In this document: in pieces, positions 24,141 to 35,475 of the stretch
Layout: each line of letters opens with the position of its first letter
Numbering within the stretch: the stretch's first letter is position 1
Origin: Adenanthera pavonina
Lineage: Eukaryota; Streptophyta; Magnoliopsida; Fabales; Fabaceae
Direction of reading: 5' to 3'
Length of the DNA: 64,000 nucleotides
Assembly: GCA_026686845.1 (NCBI GenBank)
Contig: JAIVEN010000014.1
Coordinates: 16,230,001-16,294,000, forward strand
Translations under genes and position numbers: made by a program
Notes under the pieces: generated by a model
The model's input: the letters and a program-made list of their open reading frames with translations, nothing else
What the model was told of the DNA's origin: nothing
Databases searched by the model: none

Positions 24141-26530
24141 TTAATGGGCCCATCCTATTTGTATATATTATATGATCATGTTATTATTGCATTTTATTGG
24201 CAATCTGTACATCCAAGTAAACTATAGTAAAGGACCCTGAGAAGAGAAGTTTACATTCGTTTGATTAAAAGTTAGTTTCCTTATTACAGTTTTTTTTCAT
24301 GATTTTTCTAAACAATAAAAAAAAAAACTAACGATTGATAGGAATGAAAATGATTTGTTGACATTGTAATAAATTTGAGTTAAACGTTAAATTAAATAAA
24401 AGAAATGAATGAGAACACAACAATAAATTAAAGCTGCTTTTAGAGACGTTCCAAGGAGCATGACCAGATCTTAAATTCTTCGAGTAACTAAATTGAAGGA
24501 CAGGAGATTGGTGTAACGTAACCATGTGATCAGCTTTCACCCAATGAAGTCAAAAAAGCAATAATTGGATAAGCACGAGTGCTGCGTCATGCACGACAAA
24601 GTCAATTCACAAATTTGTCCTTCCCTTCTTTTACGAGCTTCACTTCACCCCCCGCTTGCCCTTTCTCCACTTTCAACCTCATGAACTGTGTTGTGGGAGA
24701 ATGTGCTGCAATATCCCATACTGATGCTGGGTTTAATTTGCACTTTGGACGTCTCTCCAATCATTATTATATATATATATATATTATTAGTGGCATTAAA
24801 TTAAATTGTAAACCAAAAGCTAGCTAGGTAGCTGTTTTGTATTGGATGACAGTCTACAAAGTAAACCAAAAAGGAGGGACGACACAAGAACACATATCTC
24901 AAACTCTTGCTATACAGCCAAAGTAAACCAAAGGGGAAGACTTTAACAGAAAAATATTGAGAGGAAAAGGGGCTTTTTGAATCGAAAGATTGTAGCCAAA
25001 GAGGCTTTTGCATGGTCTCCGAGGATTATAATTGAAATCTTGGGGGAGCTTTTGAAAGGAAAGAAAGCACTGCCATGAAATCATATCGATCCGTGCCAGC
25101 CAGATTGAGCTGGTCTGTTCCTCCCAACCATGTCAGCCATAGTTTTTATACTTTTATGCTTGCACTCATCCTCATTGATGGAATCTTCTAACTGTGGAAA
25201 CCCCTCAAGGATACTGGTGATTGAACAAAGAAGAGAAAAATGATTCTTGCACTATCATCATTACTCAGCCCAGGAAATATGGGAAAAATGTTGCCTCGCA
25301 GAGAGAGAGAGAGAGAGAAACAGAACTGATCGTCAGTATCATGATAGCACGTAAAGAAGGTGGGTCACAAGAAAGTTTGTGGGTAGCCAGCTGGTTGGAA
25401 AGATACCCTATATATATGTTCGACTACTTTGCCCCAGTGGAGTTCATATTTTCTGCTTAATCATGCATACACTAACACGCAGACCAAGATCTTTAGTTGA
25501 TCCTTTTGAAGCCACTTACATATATTTACCATATTGTAGGAATTGTTCATGACATAATTCTACTACTCGAAGGAAGAAAAATTAAGAATAAGAAGTAAAG
25601 TGGTTTGGGCTGGGTTCAAAAAATTGCCATGAATTGCTGGATATATATATATATGTATATGTATATGGAATACAAGGATCCATCCTTGCGAGTCATGGCA
25701 AGGTTAGATTGCCTTTTAAGTTGAGACCCATATTGACGCTCAGTAATTGCATTGTGTGAATGTGCAGTCATCATGAAATATTCAAACTTGCATCATGACG
25801 AAAGAAAAGGACGATGAGAATAAATTTAATCACTACACCAATTATCCATCCCATAATATAATCATAACCTCTCTAAAAGGCTTCAATTACAGTTTTCATG
25901 TGTCGCCTTATCACTGTGGAATATATTATAATTATAGGACTAGTTCCTCATCGTCTGTCTCTCCTCCCCCTATCTCAATCTATAATTAGCTATGTGTGTG
26001 TGTGTGTATAGTGTTCGCTGTTGCCCTATATTATATTCACAATAATTGGATGCATGGTGCAACTCATGCCATTCCAATTACCGCTGCTGCTATATATTCA
26101 AGCATCCATGCAAAACTTGTATTTAAATATTATGTTTAGAAATATAGGGAAAAAAATCATATAAACTTTTATTCATATTTCCGCATTTGTTTGCTTATAT
26201 TTTAAAGGATTCAACCGTACGTATTAGATTCTTTAAACTAAAATAAAATCAAAATTCTAAAACGATGACCATTTCGAAATGAACAGAATATCATTGATGT
26301 ATTGGTATTATGATTTACAGCCAGTTAAGCACGAAGTCCCAAATTTCAAACCATAACATCTTCCTAGCAATCCCCTTAATTACTCAACATTTTAGTTGTG
26401 GTAAGCTACAACGCTCATCAAATTAACAAAAGGAAAATGTTAAAATTCATTTTAAAAAAAAGCAAAATAAAAGAAAAAAAGAAGTAATTGAACAACCAGA
26501 GAATATATTTGGGAATGGTGAGGATGGAGA
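24141..26530. other. AT-rich intergenic DNA
   Basis: Contains TA tracts (about 24767-24783 and 25641-25665), a short GA run near 25302-25318 and a GT run near 25992-26006. The short open frames have no recognisable domain. The part adjoining 26531 is the 3' flank of the receptor gene on the minus strand. Confidence 0.5.
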
Positions 26531-29472
26531 TTAAACACAGGACGAAGTGGAAGCCGTGAGAGCGCGTAGGGTTTTGAACACGTGGCTCGCGCTCGGCCTA
26601 GCTGTGGGATCAGTGGCAGTGCATTGTAGGGCCAGGTTCATAATCTCAACGATGTCGTTTTGATCCGTCGAAGCAAACCCGCCCTTCATTATCGGGTCGA
26701 CCCACGCATCCAGGTGACAGTCCGAATAACAATAACGGGCCCATTCCACGATGCTCTCTTGCATGCCCTCTTCTGCGTCCACTGAACTTCTTCCCGTCAA
26801 TAATTCTATCAGAATAACCCCGAATCCGAATATGTCACTCTTCTCTGTCACCTCCTTCCCATTTCTTGATTCTGACATATTATTGAATATATAACCCATT
26901 AATTAATTGATTGTTGAAAAATTTTTAAATTAAAATGGGCAAAATAGTGATTGAATTCAGTACCTGGAGCAACGTGAGTTGAAGAACTGGAAGCCTTCAG
27001 AGGGCACAACCTGAGACGAGGAACATCTTTTCCGTTCAGCAAAACTCTCTGGGGCGACACCTCACCTACCAAACCAAACGGCGAACCATGAGCATGCAAA
27101 TACTTAAGTGCTTTTGCAATGCCAATTGCAATATTCCGTCGGCGCTCCCAGCTTAAACTCCCTACGACGTCGCTTAAATATTTTCCCTCCGCATATTCAT
27201 ACACCAAGTATCCTCCTTTCCCACACCTGCATACTCCCATCAACTTGACGATGTTGGCATGCCGAAGCTTACCAATGTCTTCCCAACAACAATTTAGGTC
27301 ACTTATCTCTTTCACCTCGAATTGCATTGCCTCTTTCCTTATCATAACTCCTTCTTTTGCCGAAGATAATACATCATGGATGGTGATGAGTTTCGAAGCC
27401 TTGGAGTCAAAGTAGTACATTTCCCATGTGCCGTCTTCAGTTTCCATCCTTGTGGTCACCTCCATGTTCTGTCTTCTACGTATGAAGACAATGAGAAAAG
27501 CAGCCAGCGGGAACCCGGCTAGACCCAACAGAAAAAGCCACCAAATTGGGTTCTTATTATCTTTTCTTTTAGTGCAGGGTGGCAAACCGCTTCTACTGTC
27601 ACTATTACCATCACAAAGGTCGTTTCCGGTGACGTCACTGCTATTGATGGCAAGAAAAGCTCCCGTGGACGGTAGCCTCCCATGAAAATAATTGTAGGAC
27701 ATGTTTAGCTCCACAAGAGATTCCGCACTTCCTAAATTCTCAGGAATTTCACCCGACAGTTGGTTTTCAGAGATATCAAGTATCCCCAGAACTGGCATCT
27801 CCCCGAGAAGCATGGGTATTTGCCCGCTAAGTTGATTGTGACTGAGGTACAAAGCCACAAGCTTCTTGCACGAACAAAGTTCATTTGGGATGTTACCAGA
27901 CAGCATGTTTCTGCTCAGCTTTAACTGCACGAGCTCTGACAAGCTTCCCAGACCAGGTGGAATATTGCCGGAAAACTGGTTCTCCGATAAGTCAAGGTTC
28001 TCCAGTTTGTTACTCCCGAAAGAGTCGGGCAGCTCTCCAGTGAAATTGTTTTTAGCCAAATTCAGCAATTGAAGCTCCGGCATGTCCCACTTCCTGTCAT
28101 CGATCCTCCCGGAAAGTTTATTCCCAGACATGTCTAACAAGTATACCTGGGGCAGCTTGGTAAATTCCGACGGTAACTGGCCGGAAAGCTTATTGTTCTG
28201 GAGACGTACTCGGCGTAGGCTTGTGCAAGAGCTTAAGCTGTACGGGATTTGTCCTTGGAGAGAGTTGGAGAAGAGAATAAGCTTGTAAAGATTGCGCGAG
28301 TCACATAAGCCATGTGGGATCTCTCCGGAAAGGTTGTTGGTGGAAAGGTCTAAAACAGTGAGGTTGCTATGCATTCCCAGCTCTTTTGGAATCTCGCCCG
28401 TTAACCTGTTGGACCACAGTTGAAGAACTTGAAGCCGAGGCAAAGCTGTTAAAGCCCTCGGAATCTTTCCGGTAAAGTTGTTCGAGAAAAGCTGAAGAAT
28501 CTCCAGTCTCTGAAGATTAATCACAAGTTCAGGAATCCCGCCCCAAAGAGAATTATCACTCAGATCGAGCGAAACAAGCTTTTTCAGGTCGAAAATGGAC
28601 TGGGGAATTTGGCCCCTCAGGTTGTTTTTGTACAGAAACAGAAACTCAAGATTGGTGAGGTTCCCGAGAGAATCGGGAATTAATCCCGTAAGATTGTTGT
28701 AAACAAGGTCGAAATGATGCAGAGACACTAATTCTCCCATGCTCTCTGGAATTTCACCGGAGAGATTGTTGTAACCGAAGTAAATCCACTTCAAGCTCTT
28801 CATTACACCTATGTCACGTGGGATTTCACCCACTAGCTGGTTCGAAGCCAATGTCAAGTATTCTAAACCTATGATGTTGGTGATGGAATTTGGAATTTCT
28901 CCCACCAAAACGTTTCCCCCGACATCAAGATATTTAAGGCTAGATAGATAACCAACTTGATGTGGGATCGTCCCGGAAAACATGTTGTTTGAAAGATCCA
29001 AGGATTCCAGGTGGGAAAATGACACAGAAAATAAAAACTCAGGCAACGAACCCGTCAGGTTGTTGTTGCTGAGATTGAGGTAACGAAGTGACGAAAGAGA
29101 CGAAGGGAACAAGAAAGAAATTCTCCCAGCGAACTGATTGCTGGAGAGGTCGATATTTGTAACGTTTGGGAGGTGAAATATGGACGAGGAAATCGTGCCG
29201 GACATGTTTTTACCGGAGAGTTCGACGGAGTTAACGTGAGAGGAGCTGTAGTGGCAGGTGAGTCCATACCAGTTACAGATAGTGGCGGATGAATTGAACC
29301 AGTTGGAGAGACATTGACGTGGGTCCTTCGCAGAAGCTTTGAAGGATAACAGAAGCTGAAGTTCTAGTTCTTGATCTCCATGTGATTGTGAGGAGTGAAG
29401 GTTGAACATCAGCATGACGAGGCACATGAACGTGAGTGACTTTGGAAACATTTGATGAACTCCTTTGGCCAT
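26531..29472 (-). CDS. SKM1: LRR receptor-like pseudokinase, SKM1-like (At2g25790 type)
   Basis: Two exons, complement of 26964-29472 and 26531-26871, joined by a 92-bp GT-AG intron (phase 1), give 949 aa. Order: signal peptide about 1-30, LRRNT with CNWYGLTC near 70, about 22 LRRs to about 605, transmembrane helix about 642-664, kinase-like domain about 695-949. The kinase is degenerate: no clear glycine loop, the HRD region reads VGEVSPQRVLL, and no DFG is present, while the VAPE motif and C-lobe (SDIFGFGVILIELLTG) are kept. Arabidopsis SKM1 is also predicted inactive; it is described as a receptor for the CLE45 peptide in pollen. The product should sit in the plasma membrane and may signal through partner kinases. 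Retention of the intron would delete the C-lobe. Confidence 0.92.
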
Positions 29473-32400
29473 GTCAAGTTACGTACGTATCGGACTTGGA
29501 TTTCTCGAGCGAATCAGTTATCTCTTTGCCTTGCTATGAATTCCTCGGATCCCAAGCTGTAAAGTAAGCGCATAAAATGATTAATATGGATAACTTTTTG
29601 TAAATATATTATTGTTGAATTGAATAATGGGTTAGTCATCAACCAAAAAGAAAAAAACTATTAAACCGTTGAGCCATACAAACCTAAAATTCATAATTCG
29701 TGGGACAAGTTATTTTGGTGTGTTGGCTAGTGAAGGAAGGAAGAGAAGAGGAGAGGGGGGAGAGGGGGGGGGGGGGAGGAGATTAAGTTGAAGAAGAGTA
29801 CTATTTGAAGAGGATGTGAGAGAGAGGGATGAATGTGAGGTTAAATAGATGGAAGGAGGGAGGAGTGGAAATGGGGCACTGGGTTGGATGATAATTACGA
29901 AACTGCAACTTGACCTCTTTTTAGATGGAAGTTTGAACACGAACGTTGAAAGGGAAACAGGGACACATGTTGGGAAAAGGCTCTGATTTTGTCGGATTAT
30001 AACCAAAATACTCTTTTGACTGACACATTCCACCACTACTTTGGAAGTGGTGACCGAGGATTTTCTGTAAACGTTGAACAAACTCAAAAAGAGATATTCG
30101 AAGCTGGTGTTTGCACATTTAAATTGACGAAGGTGAATATGAATGTGGCCATGGCTTATTTACAGGGCAGATCATATATATATATATATGTGCCTTGGTC
30201 GTTCTACTTATTTACAGGGACATGGCTGATTCATGGGAGAAGCCACATCGATCAATACATATCATTGACTCCCTTCCCTTACTTAAGTGTGACAACTCTA
30301 ATATACATACATTACATTCAAAATGAACTGGCTCCTAATTAATGTAATTTATGATATAAAGATGAATCGAGAGGGTACAACATCGGTAAGCACTAGCTAG
30401 GATCAGCTTTTCTCCATATCACTTTGCAAGTCAAAAGGAAAAATTCTTTAGCACCTTTCGTTTGGACTCTAGACACTTATGTTGATGCTCGCTTCCTCCC
30501 ATGAAAGTGTAGAGGCAGAAAACAACACATATAGAAGGTAAGGTTACAAGTGAGGCAAAGAGGAATGAGCAGAAGCTGTGGGGGCACTAAAACAGGAAAA
30601 GAAACGAAAAAGAGAGGGCACAGAGACAGAGGGGAGGGGGAAGAAGAATATGTAAGGAAAAAGTGGCTAGTCTTTACGTTACATACAGTAGCTAGCTAGT
30701 ACTCGTGCGCACATGTATTCACTTTTATTAATTAATCTCTCGCTTTCTTCTTCATCATCACCTGTGTGCTTTGAAGACCGATCGAGGGACCTACTCTGCC
30801 TTTCTCGAAGGAATATACAGTGTGTAGTCTTTCTCACACTAGGCGTGCTTTTCTAGGCTCTTACACTTCCTAGTCACCCCAAAGTCATATCTATCCCCCC
30901 TCCTCTCCACCGGTCCACGCCCACCTCTTCATTCCCGCTTGCTTCAAAGGAAACCAAATTACTGCTTGACTTACCTGTTAATGTTATTGTGATTAATTGA
31001 TATTAACTTATATACTAGAGGTACATAATATCATGTACGTAGTATGTCAAATTGGTATATAATTGACTTAATTAATCATATGATTTTGGCTTGCTAAAGC
31101 ACTCGCACACACCATCTTAAGATCTAATCATGCCCTTTATTAAATAAAGTACTCGTATATAGCAGCCGATTCCCTATCATATACTAGCTAGTTTTTTAGT
31201 ACATTGTTCGAACTCTTGTATATTTGGGGTACTCCATATATAGATTTTTAATGAAAAGTGAATTTATGCCAATATGATGTGAAGAGCTAGCATGAGCGTC
31301 CAAGACTAGGTTTAGTGGTTTCACTTGGACTTACGCGCGTATTGATTAATTAATGTGACGCATTTTATCTTTCACAATAAATACTGCTCCGTCCATATAT
31401 TGTTGAGGTTAGCATGACGTGAAGCCGACCAATTTCCCTTGAATAAGGGTCTGAATCTCTCTTTTTGATATTTGTAGGGCTTCATGTTCTTATTTAAGTG
31501 GTCCAGTTCAATCACTTAGCCTAGGTAGAACTTTAATATATTCTTTGGCAGATTGAGCACTATTATTTGGCATAAAAGGTTTAATGAACTTTCAAAGGGA
31601 ATATAATGAAGTAACCCATATAGAATATGTAATTTTAAAGGAGAGCACTACAATTAATCTGTATAATTGTAGGATAAAGATGCTGACTAACTCACCAATC
31701 ACAAAGATGGAATAGTGGCAGATGAACCAAATTGTGCACCACGTGGTGTAAGCCCATGTCCTGTAAATATAATTGCTGTCAAAACTCCAAAGGTTCCTCC
31801 AAAAACGTGTTGAATTATACCCCCCTTTTTTTGTTAATTATGCACATGAAACCCATCTAAAAACCCTTCTCCATAATCGCGAATTTAGGGTGGCCAGGAT
31901 CCATAATATATTAGATGAGCAACCAAGCAAACATTGAATCAAATAAAGTTAAAGTGGGGCATCATGATATCTCACATGCACGCACACATTTTGATGTCTA
32001 TAGTACAATACTTCATTTGCTCCGTTTAGGTCGTGCCGAAATATTTAATTGCGTTGCATCTTATATTGTAAGTCAGATAAATGGCAGCCAACTGTGTCAG
32101 GTATATGTTATTAATGGAATTTACTAGAGTTGACTCTTTATCTACCTTGATTTTTCTTGGAGCTGTGAGCCTATAACCTTGCATCGTTTAATATATATAT
32201 ATATATATTTATCTTTCATCATTTAACAGTTTGAGAGGATCCAAATTGTTTTGATTGATGGAAAGATTCAATGTTGTTGCTCGGAAGCGAGGGTTAACGG
32301 AATAATATATATAGTCAGCGTTCACAACTAGCACTGTAGGCTCCCTTTACCTTTGAGCGTTCTATATATATTGGCATTTGGCAGAACTTGAACTCTTGAA

Positions 32401-32998
32401 GTTAATTTGATGTTGATGGTCCGCTGCCTTCGTTCGAAACTTACCAAAAATCTAAGATCAAAGATAATTTTGTCAAATAATAATTCTAATATAATATATA
32501 GACAGATTATTGTTTTATATAAATTAAGATAAACATGTTATCTTGGCGCGATTAATACTTCCTCAAATTGACCTTCTTTAGTTAACCCAAGAAAACTTAA
32601 CCTGTTTATCAGAGTCTCTTTTTATCATTTTGTGTGTCCAGTCAGTGGCAAGGTCAAGAAGACGTCGTCGTACGACTAAGATGTATACAGGGCAGTAAGT
32701 TTATATAACTCAATGTTACGTGACTATATGTTAGCCTTTCTCATTCAGTTGGATTTTTATGATTTGCTTATTTGAATTCCCATTAAGAATTAAAAGCGTT
32801 TCAACGCAATTTTGCCGTCTTTAATCTGATAAAGTTTTTTAATCTAATTTCTTTAATTTTAATACAATCTTTCATGCCTTTTAACTGCCAGATTATTATG
32901 TGTCTCACCAATATTTAACCTTATAGTTAACTGATTTAAACAGTGCATTTCATTTTGAATTTCATGCAAATGTTTAGTGTGCTCGCTCTAATTATATG
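29473..32998. other. Upstream region of the SKM1-like gene and intergenic DNA
   Basis: The proximal 500 bp is the probable 5' UTR and promoter of the minus-strand receptor gene. It carries a G-rich tract on the + strand (about 29754-29777, including a run of 13 G). Beyond about 30.4 kb the DNA is mixed-composition intergenic. The GC-richer stretch 30.5-30.95 kb has no coding frame. No gene is supported. Confidence 0.5.
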
Positions 32999-33380
32999 TG
33001 TTGAGAAAAACTTGTTGACATTTAATTACTTGCATATAGAGGCTGCCTGGAAAGAATAATCTTTATAAGCCGACATTGTAAAAGTGTGTTTATCGTTCAT
33101 GCCGACAGTCTTTTGTAAAAGTGTGTTTATGTGTGCTGACAGTCTTATGTAAAAGTCTTGAGTATGTGACAGGATCACAGGAGTCTGTCTGTCACGAGTA
33201 TACCTTTAGTAATAATAATTGTATGAATTGAGTGTGAGGTGTGGGAGGCTCTCAATCTATAAAAAGAGTCAGGTTTGTAAGTAGAGGGCAGAGCGAAATC
33301 ATTCGACTATTCTCTTTTGTAAAATACAATGCTCAGTTTCTAAACTTCTTTCTTTTCTTCCTGAAACTCTGACGTAAACA
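32999..33380 (+). mobile_element. Candidate solo LTR
   Basis: The block starts TGTTGAGAAA and ends GACGTAAACA, contains a TATA-like CTATAAAAAG near 33257, and has a T-rich 3' part, all typical of a short copia-type LTR. The expected 5-bp target duplication is not visible (ATATG against TGCAT), so the call is weak. Three tandem copies of a GCCGACAGTCTTTTGTAAAA unit lie at 33069, 33101 and 33135. Confidence 0.3.
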
Positions 33381-34932
33381 TGCATTCTTTTTTACTACCT
33401 CATATTCAAATATGCTCTACACTTACCTCATATAATTATTATTATTATTATTATATATGCTCTGCGCTCTTTATATCTATATAATGCACCCGTGCAGAAT
33501 AGCTAGCTGTGGCAGTTCAGATGAAATGCTCAGTTATTATATATGCTTTTTAATAATAAAAATTATTTGCACTTCAGAACTGTCGTTATCTAATTAACCG
33601 GCCATTGAATTTTTGGGGTTGTTATATTTATACAGGACGTGTCATAGTTCCCTAGTGGCACGTGAGATTTGGGCCCAATCCATTTCAACTGGGCAATTAA
33701 CGGCCCCATGAGATGAACCAGAAACAATTATTGCAGTCTACTAGCATGTATATTAGGCTTAGGACCACTTAATTTTAATTTTAATATGATGAAGCCTTTT
33801 TGCCTTCTTTAATTTATCTGCTGCTAATTTGGTTTGTCTGCGTGACTTGTAAAATCCAGAGATTAGGACGCTCTTTAATTAATGAATTTCCCAGTGAGAG
33901 CTCAAAAGCATGCAAGCAGCTTCAGAATCAAGCCACCCAAAATGTCACCTAATTTCCACAATAACACATGCTTGAACTTCAATACAATGTAAGCTGAGGT
34001 GCAGCAGTACTGTCCTACTACTTCAATATTCACAATATTGAGTCTGTGACGATATGTGTGTGTGTGTGTGTGTGTGTGTTTTGAAATTGCTTAGCAAAAT
34101 CTATTGTTGCTCTAAAGATGAAGTACCAGTATATTTGTCAATTTCGTGGGACACACATATTTGCTTGCGAGACCACCTTCCCCATTTGCTTATTCCCGAG
34201 TCTCTCCTACTGCTGCCTAGCGTGCATGCGCAGAAAGACGCGCAGAGTCAAGTACCTCCCCACTAAATAGCTCCCCGACAAAATACACATTAATGAATCA
34301 AGACGCAAGCAAGCAATAGAAATTCATATGCATGCCATACTAGTGGTGCCCTATATATATATTTATTATTTATTTCCAACGTACTGTAGCACATTACAAT
34401 ATTTGAGCTCTTATTCTGATGATTCCGGCCGGCATGAATATGATAATGATTGAGATGCCCATATAATTCAGAGTAATATTGCTGCTGCTGTATATTATAC
34501 CCACATGGTGGTTGAGGTTTCTTCAAGTTTGACATCGATCGAGTGAAGTTGGATGACATTTTCTTAGTGGTGCCCCTTCATTTTCTAGAAATTATTACAG
34601 TTAAATGCATTCTCAAACTTTGGCTAATGCAGCATATCTCTGTTCAACTCACTTTTCCTTCATCACAGTAGACTATACAAAGGAATATCTATGAACAAGT
34701 TTCTGAAAGTATATATGCCGTTAGCATTATTCTGCTACCGCAATAATATCCACAAGTTGCAAAACTTAGAACATAAAACTTCTGCGAAGGATGTATAGAT
34801 ATATGTAGAAGGAACAGTACAGATATCCTTTCGAGTACTCCTCTATTGCTCGAGTAATTAGTATAGTTACAGGATTCGGATTTCAGTAGAAAGAGAATAA
34901 ACCTAACAAATTAATTAAAATAACCTAGTTGG
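33381..34932. other. Intergenic DNA
   Basis: AT-rich, with a (TG)n microsatellite at 34054-34079. A minus-strand 89-codon ORF at 34290-34559 is discussed among rejected items. The right end is the 3' flank of the DUF1677 gene. Confidence 0.5.
34054..34079 (+). repeat. (TG)n microsatellite
   Basis: Thirteen TG units. Likely length-polymorphic. Confidence 0.95.
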
Positions 34933-35475
34933 TCAAGACACGACGTTGTTGATGGAGCCTCGTGTTATTGCCGGAATACAGCTCGAGCTCCTTGCGATCC
35001 CACTCTTGTTTTGAGCAACCTTATCTGAAGGCTTGATCATGCTTCTTGATCTTTTCTTCAAGATCTCTTTGATGGCCTCAGCCTGGTACAACACAGGATA
35101 CGACCTACCGATCCTATTGAACTTGACGCATGCATTGATGTGTTGTTCTAATGCTTCCTTTCCCTTCCCACCATTCTTCTCCATCTCTTCATGCACAGCC
35201 TCACCACATAAGCCGCATATGAATTTCCCCCAGAACCTGTGGCGCACGCCGTTTATGTATTCCACTGTGCACTCCTCTGACAGTCCGCAACACTCGCATT
35301 TCGCCATCTTCACCTCCCAAACGGAGCCCAGTCCTTCGTCTTCCATGCCTTGCTGGTTTAGTTCAAACGTTATGTCTGATATTGTCCTTTCAAGACCATC
35401 CTTTTGAGCTATGTGCTCCTTGCTCTTTGCGTAGGACCCTACAGGTTGGTTTGCCTGGTTTGGGTTTGGGGCCAT
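34933..35475 (-). CDS. DUF1677 family protein
   Basis: Intronless, 180 aa from the ATG at 35475. The start upstream of this is not an ATG. The DUF1677 core at about 58-95 has a cysteine pattern suggestive of metal binding: C60, C62, C63, C69 (KCECCGLSEEC) and C87, C90 (GKFICGLCGEAV). It is followed by an acidic/basic helical part and HINACVKFNRIGRSYPVLYQ. The tail is rich in serine and basic residues. The family is plant-specific with no established biochemical function. From memory, the Arabidopsis relative At2g25780 is the direct neighbour of SKM1 and an LFS-like gene, matching the order here. Location and function cannot be deduced from the sequence. Confidence 0.9.
   Translation of the reverse strand: MAPNPNQANQPVGSYAKSKEHIAQKDGLERTISDITFELNQQGMEDEGLGSVWEVKMAKCECCGLSEECTVEYINGVRHRFWGKFICGLCGEAVHEEMEKNGGKGKEALEQHINACVKFNRIGRSYPVLYQAEAIKEILKKRSRSMIKPSDKVAQNKSGIARSSSCIPAITRGSINNVVS

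Noticed and set aside
29710..30087. Minus-strand 125-codon ORF upstream of the SKM1-like gene
   Set aside because: Ser/Pro/Leu low complexity from the G-rich and GA-rich leader region; no domain, no start context.
34290..34559. Minus-strand 89-codon ORF starting with a real ATG, with Gln/His/Asn-rich start (MSSNFTRSMSNLKKPQPPCG)
   Set aside because: No recognised family, composition drifts to hydrophobic low complexity, no visible splice partners. Could be a small orphan gene or first exon, but unsupported.
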